In this document: positions 30,781-42,698 of the stretch, in pieces
Position numbering within the stretch: position 1 is the stretch's first letter
How the letters are laid out: every line of letters begins with the position of its first letter
Origin: Dipteris shenzhenensis
Lineage: Eukaryota > Polypodiophyta > Polypodiopsida > Gleicheniales
Strand: one strand, 5' to 3'
Assembly (NCBI GenBank): GCA_047967505.1
Contig: CM106538.1
Length of the DNA: 64,000 nt
Translations under genes and position numbers: made by a program
Notes under the pieces: model-generated
What the model saw: only the letters and a program-made list of their open reading frames with translations
What the model was told of the DNA's origin: nothing
Databases searched by the model: none

Positions 30781-31919
30781 AGTCAATGATATCATTGGCC
30801 AAGCATATAGCTTGTTTGCATAAAGCAAGCAAGGTAGAGTTTGGTACATGATATCATTGAACTGAGCAACTGGGTTAGATATTTTGGTATATGCATTTCA
30901 ATTGAGATAAGCAGGGCAATTTCCAAAGGCGACACAATACATAACATTATCTCGAAAGATTCCAAAGACATTAATTGGATGCAGTGCACAAGTTAAAGCC
31001 AAGACATGCCATGCAAGAAAGAGGGTGGCATCTCAACTTGGCTAGGTTCACTCAGAGAATGTTTTAGTGGATAGTTTGGAGGAGGAAGGCTCTTACAACT
31101 TTTACCCCACAAAGCTTTATCTCTAGATCATTTGAAGGTATAGGATCCGAGGATGAGTACTATTCTTTGTAGAATCAATGGCATGTATATTTGTGAAGCA
31201 ATGTAATTTCTAGCATGTTAGACTTTTGAAATATGTCATGCCATGGCCCTTTTACTTGAATTGGATGCATAGGTCCATATTATAATGGTTTTGAGACATT
31301 ATTGTATTTTATGTGGATTTTGTATTCTAAGAAAAGGTTTTCATGCCTGTTTTCTGAAATACCGTTGTTGAAATTTTTCCAAAAAAAGATGGTTATGTCT
31401 TTTGTCAAAAGACATTGTGCAAAATGGCCATATTTTTAAAAAATATGTAAAATTTACATGAAAAGAAGGGAATCTTTGAAAGATTCTCCTAGAGTTCTCA
31501 TTTTGAGGTTACAGTTCTCAAATTAGATGTTACAATATTCAGCCCAACAAAAATAATCCAATCCAACTGGATCAACCAAAACTGATCATCATGTCATTCA
31601 TCCTATACTTCTAATCACAGAGAATACTTCCTCCACAAATCCTAACTTACGTATATAAGTTCTACTCCTCTAATTGCCTCAATGCTCATTTCACATAAAT
31701 TCCAAGCATGACTTCAATCATATTCTCCATTCTCTTGCAAGAATTTATTCATTGCACCATTAAACTAGAACAATCCCAATTAATCTTGACGTCGTCTGGA
31801 AGAAAAAAGCAAAGTAGCACAAGTGAAAATATGCATGAACCACCAACTCATAATCGCAGTATGCTCGGTTTGCTACTATTGCAACATTGAATGCTTTTGT
31901 AAGAGATCGCTTTGTAGTC
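30781..31919. other. No gene recognised
   Basis: AT-rich sequence up to the target site (TTCCT, 31,920-31,924) of the complete copia element. GATATCAT motifs related to those at 26.8-27 kb continue to about 30,860. Confidence 0.5.
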
Positions 31920-31924
31920 TTCCT

Positions 31925-32276
31925 TGTGAAGATAGTGGGAGAGAGGGAAGGAGTCTCACTTGCAACTTTCTCACATGCACAATGGGGGAATACACACACA
32001 GGTGGAGGCTGAAAATAGTTTTCCTCTTCTTAGTTGTGAAAGCCAAAAGAACTCAAGTACAAAGAAATAGAAGAACCCTATATGTGGGTCTCAAACCAAA
32101 CTCAACTAACTAAGGTGGCATACTAACTGAGCCACGAACTAGAGTAGATAAGGATAGCTATCATCTAGCTATTATTCATGGGCGGTGTACCAATCGCATC
32201 TGCAGCTAACAAGTCGGTGACATAAATGCACAACGGTCACCTTGGCATATCACGAGTGGAGCTCGATATCTCAACA
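31925..32276 (-). repeat. 3' LTR of complete copia element
   Basis: TGTGAAGATAGTGGGAGAG to GATATCTCAACA on the plus strand, so TGTTGAG...CTTCACA in element orientation. Same length as 38,163-38,514. Confidence 0.95.
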
Positions 32277-32290
32277 CTCCCCCTCGAGCT
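32277..32290 (-). other. Polypurine tract
   Basis: CTCGAGGGGGAG on the minus strand directly precedes the TGTTGAG start of the 3' LTR. Confidence 0.85.
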
Positions 32291-33790
32291 CAATCCCAAT
32301 TCTTGCACACCAAGCAAGTCTCTGAACTTGCGCAGCTTCTCTGCACCCAATGCCTTTGTGAATATGTCAGCTACCTGATCCTCTGTGCTGACATAAACTA
32401 GATCAATAAGACCTAGTAAAACCTTCTCCCACACACAGTGATAATGCACCTCAATGTGCTTTGTTCTAGCATGATAGACTGGGTTATTTGCCAAGTGTAT
32501 ACTACTCATGTTGTCACAATAAATGACAACTGGCCCATCTGTACTGATGCATATCATAAAGTAGCTTATGCAACCAAGCTACCTCACATGCAGCCATTGC
32601 TGCACCCCTGTACTCAGCCTCTGTGCTCGACAAGGTAACTGTAGGCTGTTTCTTGCTGCTCCAGGTGATTGCAGCACTCCCAAAAGAAAACACATATCCA
32701 CTGGTAGATCGTCTATCAGAAGTACTACCAGCCCAATCAGCATCAGTGTATCCATGCAACTGTATCTGAACCCCAGCCTCATAAAATAGTCCATACTGCA
32801 ATGTGGACTTCACATACCTGAGTATGTGTCTAGCCACATCCAAATGCGGTTTCCTTGGAGCCGGCATAAACTGACTTGCCAATACAATAGCATAGCTCAA
32901 ATTTGGCCTGGTAATAGTCATATAAATCAAACTTCCTACTATGCATCTGTACATAGTAGGGTCTTCCAGAAGCTCACCTGCATCTGTGCTCAACTTCACA
33001 TTCTGCTCCAAAGGAACTGAAATAGGCTTACAGCCTGTCATCCCATATTTGGACAACATGTCCAATCCATACTGCCTCTACAAGAGCTGTATCCCACTTG
33101 GTGATCTAATCACCTCAATGCCCAAGAAATAACGCAGCTCTCCCAAATCCTTCATCTCAAACTTCTGCTTCAATAGCATTTTCACATGAAGGATATCTTC
33201 ATCACTATCACCTGTGATGATCAAATCATCAACATAAATGACAAGCAGCATAATCCCTTTCTCTATTTTTCTCACATAGAGTGAGAAATCTGCCTTGGAA
33301 ATCTGAAAGCCAATAGTGACAAGATACTGCCCTATCTTGTCAGACCATGCTCTAGGTGCTTGCTTCAAGCCATACAAGGCTTTCTTCAACCTGCAAACAA
33401 ACTCAGGATGAATAGCATGAACATAACCTGCTGGCTGCTCCATAAAGACCTCTTCTTGCAAATCACCATGCAAGAAGGCATTCTTTACATCCATCTGATG
33501 TAAAGACCATACCTTTGATGCAGCCATAGCAATGACTGCTCTTACAGTTGCCATCCTTGCAACCGGACTGAATGTTTCTTCATAATCAATGCCATATGTC
33601 TGTGCATACCCCTTGACAACTAATCTTGCCTTGTATCTATTCACAGAACCATCTGCATTGTGCTTGATCTTATAAACCCAACTTACAGCCAATTGCATTC
33701 TTGTTTTTAGGCAAAGGCACCAATTCCCATGTAGCATTTGCTTCCAAGGCATCCATTTCTTCATCCATGGCTTTCTCCCATTTTTCATTT
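32290..33790 (-). pseudogene. pol: Copia RT and RNase H of the complete element
   Basis: RT: WVYKIKHNADGSVNRYKARL, VKGYAQTYGIDYEETFSPVA, MDVKNAFLHGDLQEEVFMEQ, LYGLKQAPRAW, and the metal-binding VIYVDDLIITGDSDED. A stop at 33,078-33,080 (CAG to TAG) follows GIQLL. RNase H: YTDADWAGSTSDRRSTSGYV, KKQPTVTLSSTEAEYRGAAM, a 2-base deletion near 32,543 against the 57.8-kb copy, then VIYCDNMSSIHLANNP, RTKHIEVHYH, VADIFTKALG and the C-terminus VQELGLSSRG. Both domains are otherwise complete, with catalytic residues kept. A frame change near 33,690 separates them from the upstream linker. Confidence 0.93.
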
Positions 33791-34380
33791 CCCATGGCTT
33801 GCTCAAAAGAAGTGGGTTTTGGTTCCTGTATCACTTTGACCATATAGGCATAGTGAATGGCTATAAATCCATCATATTTCAATCTATCCATAGGATACCT
33901 AGCTCTGGTAGACCTACGCAAAATAGGCTCACTTCCAGGTGCTCTCAAAACATCCCTGGTCTTCCTTACTCCAGGTGTAACAATAGAAGGAATACCCAAC
34001 TCATCATCAATGCTCTGTTTTGAGCCACTAGATTCACCATCCACATAAGAGTGACCTGCATTCACATCAAACATGGGCTGATCTACCTTCTCTTTTCCTT
34101 TTCGTGATACCTACCTACCAGTATCTGCATTGCTTTGAGGAGATTCTCCTGATCTCAATCTACCTGTCCATGGTGAAGTATGTGATCCACTGCTAGAGGA
34201 CACTGCAGGTCCACTAATATTTTGTGATTACGGCTGTGAATTCTGTGCAGCATTACCATTTTGTGCATCTACATCAATCATCACATTTACTGGTTTATAT
34301 CAGCTGCTCATCTCATCAAAAACAACATCTCTGCTCACTATAAACTTACGAGTAGAAGGGTTATAGCATCTATACCCTTT
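33670..34380 (-). pseudogene. pol: Integrase C-terminus and linker to RT
   Basis: Begins RCYNPSTRKFIVSRDVVFDE, the piece of integrase cut off by the insertion at 34,381. Stops follow at about 34,301 (TGG to TGA) and 34,227 (CAA to TAA). The Ser/Gly-rich linker DVNAGHSYVDGESSGS and RYPMDRLKYDGFIAIH, then FEQAMGNEKWEKAMDEEMDA, leads to RT. 134 codons stay open from 34,074. Confidence 0.88.
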
Positions 34381-35391
34381 CTGGGATGCGTCAATTTTAC
34401 GAGCAAAAACCTATGAGCAGGTTTATCCGAGCGTGTTTTTCAAGAGATTTAAAAAATAGTATTTCTTTAGGAAACATGGTATTTTCACTTTTATTTTATA
34501 TAGACTAGTCACTCATTCATTTTTACATAACATAAATCTTCTTATTCATAGACATTCATTTGTACCCTTGTTATTACCTCAAAAAAGTGTTGAAAAATAA
34601 TTCCTTTAAGAAACATCCCTCCTAATCACTCTCAATGTAATAATATTATACATAAATAATTACTTATTAAACACGTTTATATCATATGGCAATATCTTTC
34701 TATTGTTTTTATAGTATTAATAACAAGATATTTATGGACATGTTTTTAAAGAAGTTTAAATTACTATAAACAAGTATTAACTTGGGCTTAAATATCACTT
34801 TCATAAAATGCATGTAATATTTGATACTATATATGCAAGATTTTTCAAAATATAATCCCATAGATGTGCTCAAATGGGATTTTCCGATCAATTTGAGTGG
34901 TTGAATGACTATATTTGGACATTGGATGTGAAAGTTATGTCACTTTTAAAAGTGCTGTCCAAGGTAGTTTCGCCAGCGAAACTACCTTGGAAGACTACTT
35001 CAAAGGGGTTTCGCTGGCAAAACTAACTTTATGGCTTGCTTCAATGAGTTTTCTTTGGAGAAGCCCTTTCATGAAGATTGGTTGAGAGAGATTTTTCAAT
35101 GTCACCCCCTATTAAGTAAAAGTCGTAAGAAGGATCATAAGGGAACTTTCATGGAGAAGTCTACTCTACATGTGGGTTTCTTCAAAAGCCATCCCATTCT
35201 GTTCTCACCATTCCCAAAGATTCATGTAAAGATTTGTGTATAAAATAGGTATTGCTATGATACTTTGCATATTTCTAAGTGAAACTATGTTTACTTCTGA
35301 TCCATTTTTGCCATATTTTTGCATAGTTGGAAGCTTTTTTTTTCCTTCGCTCGAACGCCCGGAAGATTTTGCTCAGAAAATGCTTGTCCCC
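34381..35391. mobile_element. 1,011-bp insertion in integrase, probable non-autonomous DNA transposon
   Basis: Integrase reads ...SLQQKG up to 35,399 and resumes at YRCYN at 34,380. ACCCTTT occurs on both sides (34,374-34,380 and 35,392-35,398); an eighth base differs, so the duplication is 7 or a mismatched 8 bp. The ends share imperfect inverted words, including TTTTACGAGCAAAA and TTTTCTGAGCAAAA, and CGAGCG further in. It contains a perfect hairpin (34,959-34,990). A 70-codon ORF at 35,031-35,243 has no recognised motif. The target length suggests hAT or Mutator-like mobilisation but the family is not settled. Confidence 0.75.
34959..34990. repeat. Perfect 14-bp inverted repeat
   Basis: CCAAGGTAGTTTCG and CGAAACTACCTTGG with the 4-base loop CCAG. 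The word TTTCGCTGGCAAAACTA follows at about 35,009, an imperfect further copy. Confidence 0.92.
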
Positions 35392-35400
35392 ACCCTTTTT

Positions 35401-36640
35401 GCTGCAGAGAATAACCAATAAAGATGCACTTCTCAGCTTTTGGATCCAACTTGGACCTCAACTCATCTGGCACATGAACATAGGCAATGCAACCAAAAAT
35501 TTTCAAATGAGAAATGTCTGGTTTTCTACCAGTATACATCTCCTCTGGCGTCATGCCATGTATCGCTGTAGTGGGAGTCCTGTTCATTATGTAAACTGCT
35601 GTAGCAACTGCTTCAGCCCAATAATAACCTGGTAGATCTTTCTCATTTAGCATGGCCCGAGATACCTCTCCAATATGCCTATTTTTCCTTTTTGCAAGTC
35701 CGTTTTGCTATGGGGTATGACTGCATGAATATTGCTGCTTTATGCCATGCTCCTGCAAGAACCTTGCAAACTCATTTGAGAGGTACTCTCCCCCTCCATC
35801 TGACCTTAGGCATTTTATTTGCAGGCCTGTTTGTTTTTTAACCATAGCTTTAAAAGCTTTGAAATGCCCAAACATTCACTTTTCTTTTTCATAAAATACA
35901 CCCAAACTTTTCTGCTGAAGTCATCAATAAAAGTGACAAAATAGTGACAGCCTCCAATAGATGCAGCTTTAGTAGTCCACACATCAGAGTGGATTAATTC
36001 CAATGGCTTTTTACTCTCTTGAACATGCCTAGGAAATGGGTTCCTTACCTGTTTTCCAAATTGACAAGCTTCACAAACCTTATGCACTTCTGCAACCTTG
36101 AATTTAGGCAATCCTGCAACAATATTTTGGGCTTGCATTGATTTAAGTTGCTGTATATTAACATGACCAATGCGTTTATGCCAGATATCAATATCTACAA
36201 CTACACCGGTCCCATGTGCAAACATTGCTGCACTCAATTTAGGCATGTCCGCATCCAACGTAAACATCATGCCCTTCTTCTTTCCTTTTGCTATCAAGCG
36301 ACCGTTATTTTTCATATCCTCAACAAAGCATCCATGAGGATTAAATCTGACCTGCAAGCCCTGCTCAACCATTTGACCAACAGAAACTAGGTTCTTGGTG
36401 ATGTTCGGGACATGAAATACATCAGACAGGTATTTCTTTTTCCCATCCTGAATAGACAAATGAATCTTACCAATCTGCACAATAGGATGTGTAGTATCAT
36501 CACCAGTCTCCACAAATCCTGGTTTTTCCATTTTCCTTGCATCCTGCATCCACTCTGCATGACCTGTCATGTGGTTTGATGCACCTGAGTCAACATACTA
36601 CACATCATTTCGTTCTTCTGCACTTGTCATAGAATTGGTC
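35401..36640 (-). pseudogene. pol: Copia protease and integrase of the complete element
   Basis: Protease YVDSGASNHMTGHAEWMQ at about 36,600-36,545 keeps DSGAS; a TGG to TAG stop at 36,598-36,600 precedes it. KNLVSVGQMVEQGLQVRF, then integrase HHCC: IWHKRIGHVNIQ and CEACQFGKQVRNPFPRH. Core: LELIHSDVWTTKAASIGG (Asp), FVTFIDDFSRKVWVYF, a frame change near 35,870, SDGGGEYLSNEF (second Asp), HTP, stop (35,708-35,710), QNGL and RKNRHIGEVSRA. It continues to ELRSKLDPKAEKCIFIGYS before the insertion. Here the lysine AKRKN replaces the expected catalytic Glu of VERKN. Confidence 0.92.
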
Positions 36641-36659
36641 ATGTGCTGCACCATAAATA

Positions 36660-37618
36660 GATGCTCATTTCTGTCATCACCCTATCTACTAGAAGATGCA
36701 TAATTACCTTGCTGCAATTTTCCATTCATAATGTCATTCTGCTTTTTGTAGCAGTCCTTAGCCATATGACCCATTTTACCACAGTAGTAGCATTCAACAT
36801 TGTTGTTTGCATTTTGGCCTCTCTGCCATCCACCATGGCCTCTTTGGCTCCCCCTGCCTCTAGAGTTACCACGTCCTCTTCCATAGGACTGGTTTTCTTG
36901 AGTTTATTGCATATTCCTGATTTCTACCACGGCCTGCAGATCGGCCTCCTCTACCTCTGCCTCTATCTCTTCCAGCATTTGAGTAGAAGATAGTTTCTTT
37001 TAAAGTTCCTCCTGAAGAAGATGCACCCCCATTTCTCTGCTCTTCAAAAATTAGAAGAGCAAACAACTCTTCAAAATCAGGAAATTTTTCACGGACGGCA
37101 ATGGATGTTCGGAACTGTGCATAATCCTTTCCTAGACCATTCAAGGTCACATAAACTAGATCATCATCTTCCACTGGCGACCCAATGGAAGCAAGTGCAT
37201 CTGCAATTTTCTTCACCTTCATGTGGTAGTCATTTATGCTCAAATTTTCTCTCTGCACATTGTGCAACTCCTGTTTGAGCTTCATTTTCCTGGCTTGCGT
37301 ATTTGTGCTATACATTTTTGCCAAAGTATCCCATGCCTCCTTTGGCGTACTTGCATCCTGAATATGCACAATCATAGAATCCGAAATACTGATAGACAGC
37401 CAGTACATAACTTTTTTGGCTCTCTCATGCCATCCTTTAAATGCCTACATTTCCTGTTGATTGGGAACATTAGGAAGAATTGGTTCTTCTTCATTTCCTG
37501 TAATGAACTCCCAATAGCCTTTTCCCATAAGGAAATTCGTCATTCTAAACTTCCATGCCTGGAAGTTGTTCTTGTCAAGCTTTTCTGTGACAATCTGTGA
37601 AAGAGAATTAGACGCCAT
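36660..37618 (-). pseudogene. gag: Copia gag of the complete element
   Basis: ATG at 37,618 (MASNSLSQIVTEKLDKNNF), FQAWKFRMTNFLMGKGYWEF, a stop at about 37,446 (CAG to TAG), then WLSISISDSMIVHIQDASTP, KEAWDTLAKMYSTNTQARKM and NDYHMKVKKIADALASIGSP, the UBN2 domain. A Gly/Arg-rich RNA-binding stretch (GRDRGRGRGGRSAGRGR) precedes a frame change, then the zinc knuckle CYYCGKMGHMAKDCYK at about 36,790-36,745 and a stop at 36,682-36,684. Apart from these lesions it is full length. Confidence 0.92.
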
Positions 37619-37639
37619 TACAGAACACTGCAAAATATT

Positions 37640-38149
37640 CTGTCACTACGAAAAACACAGCTTTTGCCTCACACGGGTAGATCTGCAAAACTGACGAAAG
37701 TGGTATTTGACCACACAGTCACTTCCTAGTGATGATTTTGCATCAACACGCAACAAGCATGATTCAGCAACTCCCAATATCTCTGTACACAGGCATACGA
37801 TGCAATTTTTGTGGCAACTTTTCACCGACCAGCCGAGCAATGGTCGCACAGCAAAAACAGGGCCTTTTTCTGAGTGCCTGCGAAGAACTTCCGCCTTCAA
37901 AACGGGCCCCAAAATGGCCTTGAATCAAAAAAATAAAGTTACTGAGGGCTTTGCTCATTACCCGCAGCATATACTGCCCTCTTGCCACACCGCGAAGGGC
38001 GTCTCAATCTGAGACAGTGCACTCTTGCACTTCTGGCTGTGCTACCTGCAGAGATTTGCTCCCAAACTCGAAATAGGAAAGCAACACTGGTCCTGTTACC
38101 AGGACCCCACGAACTTGGTTTGCTTTCTTGAGCTCCTTACCACGAACAA
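37640..38149 (-). other. Copia 5' leader
   Basis: About 510 untranslated bases between primer-binding site and gag, homologous to 13,535-13,858 and 15,691-15,842. It would carry the packaging and dimerisation signals; none can be delimited by eye. Confidence 0.75.
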
Positions 38150-38162
38150 GGCTCTGATACCA
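38150..38162 (-). other. Primer-binding site of complete copia element
   Basis: GGCTCTGATACCA, the reverse complement of TGGTATCAGAGCC, abuts the 5' LTR. Confidence 0.95.
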
Positions 38163-38514
38163 TGTGAAGATAGTGGGAGAGAGAGAAGGAGTCTCACTTG
38201 CGGCTTTCTCACATGCACAATGGGGGAATACACACACAGGTGGAGGCTAAAAATAGTTTTCCTCTTCTTAGTTGTGAAAGCCAAAAGAACTCAAGTACAA
38301 AGAAATAGAAGAACCCTATATGTGGGTCTCAAACCAAACTCAACTAACTAAGGTGGCATACTAACTGAGCCACGAACTAGAGTAGATAAGGATAGCTATC
38401 ATCTAGCTATTATTCGTGGGTGGTGTACCAACCGCATTTGCAGCTAACAAGTCGGTGACATAAATGCACAACGGTCACCCTGGCATATCATGAGTGGAGC
38501 TCGATATCTCAACA
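38163..38514 (-). repeat. 5' LTR of complete copia element
   Basis: 352 bases, same termini as the 3' LTR and about ten transitional differences from it. Followed by the TTCCT target duplication. Confidence 0.95.
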
Positions 38515-38519
38515 TTCCT

Positions 38520-39449
38520 TATGGGTGAATTTATCAATAACATGCCATCTTTATGCTATCCTTTTGGTTAGTAAGGGACCCGAGGATAGTCACTACAGTT
38601 GGAGGACTTTATGTATGGAGTAGGTAGCTACAATGGTTGGCATTGTGACGATACCTATGCATGTTAGTTTTGGATATAAATTCTATTAGAAAACAACACA
38701 CACTAAGAAAAAACCAATCGAATGATGGTACCTTCCATGTTAGCATCATTCATATTGGTTCCCTCATCTACACCAACCTTAATCAATCAAAAGTCACAAC
38801 AATAGCAAAGAGCAATCCAGTAAACACAACTCTAAAATTTGGAATTTGTGTACTCCATCAGACGTTTCATCATCAAAGAAGGGATCGAAATTCTTATTGC
38901 CAAATTTCAAGAGCTTTAAACAAAACAACACGAAAATATCAATGCATAAAATCATGCAGAGATGGAAAACCCTGTTGGAAGTTGCTACTTCTAGTATCCG
39001 TTGAATCAGTGTTCTTCTTCTAGGTGCACAACTAATGGAATTTAATTGTAACATAAAAAGGAAACTCATGAAACATGTTCAATAAAGTAATTACTCATAG
39101 TGCATAAATGGGGTAACCCAACCCCAAGGGGACTTTATTCACTTGCAAATGATACATCTACCTAGATCCCATGATCGACCATTAAGGTACCATTGGTGCC
39201 TTCATGTTTAAGAGGATACCCATGAATACTTCAACATCTTCCATGATTTCTCAAATTTCCATCATCGATCTATCTTTTTTCAATCAAAGGAGGAAGTAGA
39301 CTAAGGGTAAGAACTATTACAAAATTTAGATGCTCATTTAGAACTCAAGGTGTTTTAACATGAAAATAACAAGAAAAATTTCATGAAAACATAAGGAAAG
39401 AATAAATTTATCCTTTTTTAAGCGTTCATGTTAGTCTTATTTTGGGGAT
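38520..39449. other. No gene recognised
   Basis: AT-rich intergenic sequence between the complete copia element and a degraded LTR. Confidence 0.5.
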
Positions 39450-39593
39450 TCATCTCATCATGTATTATCATCTGTGTATAGCACTAACCAAAAGAGTGCT
39501 AAAAAGCACAAGGGTTGGAAACCCTAACCTTGATAACCCTAAACGGGTTTGTATATATTCTTTAACTCATCTCCACTCTTATCCTCTCCCACA
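39450..39593 (+). repeat. Degraded solo LTR of copia family 1
   Basis: ATAGCACTAACC, AGAGTGCTA, AAACCCTAACC, CCCTAAACGGGTTTGTATATATTC and CTCATCTCCACTCTTATCCTCTCCC follow the same order as in the LTRs at 1915 and 5402. The first ~60 bases and the last few are lost or unrecognisable. Confidence 0.8.
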
Positions 39594-40130
39594 ACAACAC
39601 AATGCATTCGTACATGCACTTGATAGATGCAAAAAATATGAGGCACATCTATAAGCACTGATATAGTTAATGAAAATATGGATGCATCTATTAGCACGGT
39701 TATTAATGCATGTATCAATGTGGTTATACATGCGTTTAATAGAACATCTACATTGTATAATAGATGCACATTTAGATGTGTTTCTAAACATGCAGCAGAG
39801 TTTGAAATTTTATTGGAGGCTAATAAATGTGCATCATGGCTTGGCAAACATTTCCCATGATTGCCAAAGCACCTAGTTTGATAAAAATATCAATGCTATG
39901 CATGCATCACACACCATAATAAGATTTTTTCTAAATGCACATATACAAAATTTAAGTGAGGTAAGGAGAATGAGACAATATATATAATAGTCTTGCCAAT
40001 ATGCCAAGAAATTTGGATGATACAATGATGGTACTCATCCTCAAGGATATCAAACCTTGCCAAACTATCTACTTTAATATCCAAACCAATGTGGAGATCT
40101 ACAAATACATTTAGCACACTACTACTTGCA
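39594..40130. other. No gene recognised
   Basis: AT-rich, with repeated TAATAGATGCA/TTAATAGAACATCTA words near 39,680-39,780. No supported feature. Confidence 0.45.
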
Positions 40131-40449
40131 CTACTCTGCTCATCAGAATCAACATCACCAATGGCAGGCTTGTCCTCATGGGTAATGGCTTGAATATATG
40201 TATATCCTATCTCATGAGATCATCCTCCTCTCTCACATCATGATCATCATCACCTCCATGTCCATGATCATCTCCATACTCTCCATATTAGTAAATGTAC
40301 TATACATCACTTTGGAACATGGCATAATAGGTATGACATGCCACCACCTATTATTATCCACCATTGGCTGATAGAAAAACTATTCAAACACAAATACAGA
40401 CATGTTAATTTCCTTACATTAAAGGTATCAAATATATATAAGTGAGCAT

Positions 40450-42160
40450 TTTTATATATGTGTAGAGTACCTGTCACATTGTTGAGGTAGTACTAGTGTG
40501 TCCTTCTTGCTTTGCCAAAACTTTGTGGAGTCAATAGTTACAAAGCCACTTGCATCGTGCTTGATTGTTGCATTAGGATCTCTTTCCACCATGTCCTTAA
40601 ACCATTGGACATCCAAAACATACACAAAGAAGCATCGAAAGTCAAGCTTAATAATATCTCGGATTATGCCACAATAACCATCCATGGATGCATGGACTCC
40701 CTCAAAGCTAGCAATGACACTGCAATCTTGTGTGTTTCTCTTATCATCAATCTGTTGTGTCTGAAAATGCTTTCCCTCACACCATATAGCATTGAACATA
40801 GTACACTACACCAATAGAAAATCAATTGAATAAGAAATATAAATTGTTGAAAGCTCCTAACTTATGCAAAACATTATATATAGCGACCTTTTGCATGCAT
40901 CCTCTAGCATACTCCCATTCTTCCATTGTGATATGCATCCCCTTGTCTCTCTTTGCTCTCTCCATTTTGTCAAGTATCCAATCAACATGAATATCCTTTG
41001 GAACATGGATGATTTTTTTAAGTTAGTTTTGTTAAGAAGCTAAGCTTTTATATTGGTGTTGAAAGTTTGTATGCCATAATAAAAATAAATGTTTGAAACA
41101 TTTGTCAGGATTTGAAACTTTTATGCAAAAAAATTTAAAGTTTTGCCTAGGGTTCACAATTTTTCCTTCAAAATTCAAAAGAAAATTAAAAAGTACTACA
41201 TTCTACCAAGATTGTGAAACTAAAAAAATGAGCTTGAAAACTTTGACCAATATTTTATATTAATATATAAGCATTGCTTCGATAAAAACATCCCTGCTTT
41301 GGAAGTGCTCTTAGATGCTCAATGTATGGCACACGATATCCATGGTGTGTACAAAAGAGGGCCCTTTCTCCTTGTCTTCTTGCCTTTGCATCCTCGTTTC
41401 TTATCACCCATTTTTTCACCGCATCACTATTAAGCATGCAATAGAGGTTTAGATTATTAAGAAACTCCCTATCCATAACCTTGCTTCATCCTTTCCGTTG
41501 AGGCACAATAGAGGTCATCCTTAGGTCTTCTTCATCTCTCCATAGTCATGGGAGAGAGCTATCCACATAGATAAGAAACTCAAAAATATATACAAGTGAA
41601 TCTTGTAGCAACCAATCCTTGGCCATGCTACCTTCAAGCCTTGCCTTTTGCCTCACAAAACCCTTCAAGTTCTTCATGAATCACTCAAGGAAGAATAACC
41701 ATCATGCATGTACAATGCCGCAAATAGCAATCTCATCCACAAAATGCACTATGAGATTTAGTTGGCTTGTGAGAATAGAATGTGGAAAGGTCTCCTCCAC
41801 TAAACAAACCACCTCCACTGACATAACTTGAGAATCCTCATGCATGGTGGGATCTATTTCCTTTGAGATCACATACCTACTTAGGAGAAAATGAACCATA
41901 TTAGCAATATGGAAATGAGATGAAAACCTTGCATCAAACATTGATACGCTTTACATTTTTATAGTGTGAAGTACCTCAAAAGCTCACCCATCTTCTAAAT
42001 ACAATCCTTCATGTCCTTTGATGCACAATGAGAAATGCTAGTAGGTAGTATGAACTGAACACATGAGCAATGGTTGATTAGTTGCTTCTAGACTCACTAG
42101 CATAGATTAGTTTGTCCTTAGAGAAGAGAACTCCAAAAAAACCAATCAAAGCCATGCTCA
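40450..42160 (-). pseudogene. CACTA (En/Spm) TNP2-type transposase, C-terminal half
   Basis: Read leftwards. 42,060-41,500 gives FILPTSISHCASKDM, then SQLNLIVHFVDEIAICGIVH, WLFFLE and MKNLKGFVRQKARLEGSMAK, the DUF4218 pattern (LIVHLV.E....G.V..RW.YP.ER....LK..V.N.A..EG). 41,476-41,255 and about 40,990-40,810 are spacer. 40,799-40,452 gives GKHFQTQQIDDKRNTQDCSV, YCGIIRDIIKLDF, FKDMVE and FVTIDSTKFWQSKKDTLVLP, the DUF4216 pattern. The catalytic Transposase_21 part upstream is missing. Multiple stops and frame changes make it dead. Terminal CACTA repeats were not found. Confidence 0.82.
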
Positions 42161-42698
42161 AATTTCCCGACTAGTTCCTAATCGGAGTCAATTCATTCGT
42201 TCACATTCAGTTTCACACTCACAACAACCCTACCATTTAAGCAACGATCAAGGTTTTTAAACGTTCAAGATGATTGAAAGTTGTATTAGTGGACATGATA
42301 GATTACATTTGAATCAATTAAGGGATTAGACAGAGCAGATTATATTTGTACCAGTTGTGGGAGTTGACAGAGCATTTTACACATATATTAGTTGCGGGAG
42401 TTGACAGAGCATTTTGCACTTACATCTGACAGACTTCAAATTTGTATTCGATTGTACTTTATTTCATTTTACACTATCCACGAGTTCATTGTAAATCCTT
42501 ATTTTTTTTTCACATTTATGCATGTGTCTAAGCCTTGGTAAGCCTTTTAGGCTATTCCCAAAGCATGAAATTGACACTTATACGATTGGGAAGAATAAAA
42601 ACTTGAGGTATATTAATGGGACTCATTGTACTTTTGATTTATCAAAGTAATTGTAGTTTGTCAAAGTACCTAAAATTTTTGTTGTGCTTTAATATAGG
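42161..42698. other. Gap between divergent transposon genes; short repeats
   Basis: The first ~80 bases (42,148-42,230) resemble 4226-4305. GTTGTGGGAGTTGACAGAGCATTTTACA-like text is repeated at about 42,352-42,383 and 42,400-42,432. A TTTAATATAG acceptor-like site lies just before the ATG of the next gene. This may have been a shared promoter region. Confidence 0.4.

Larger units (their letters stand above)
31925..38514 (-). mobile_element. Complete Ty1/copia element (family 2) with target duplication
   Basis: Two 352-bp LTRs (31,925-32,276 and 38,163-38,514), primer-binding site at 38,150-38,162, polypurine tract beside the left LTR, and TTCCT on both sides (31,920-31,924 and 38,515-38,519). 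Between the LTRs all copia domains occur in order on the minus strand. A 1,011-bp insertion splits integrase. Several stops are present. By eye the LTRs differ at about ten positions, all transitions. Relatives lie at 13.5-19.5 kb and 57.2-58.2 kb. Confidence 0.95.

Noticed and set aside
34381-35391. Solo LTR in the complete copia element
   Set aside because: Ends are not TG..CA and the repeat at the target is 7-8 bp, so a DNA transposon fits better.
40108-40135. CACTACTACTTGCACTACTC as a CACTA terminus
   Set aside because: No matching TAGTG terminus with a 3-bp duplication was found on the other side, and the sequence looks like simple CACTA-rich text.
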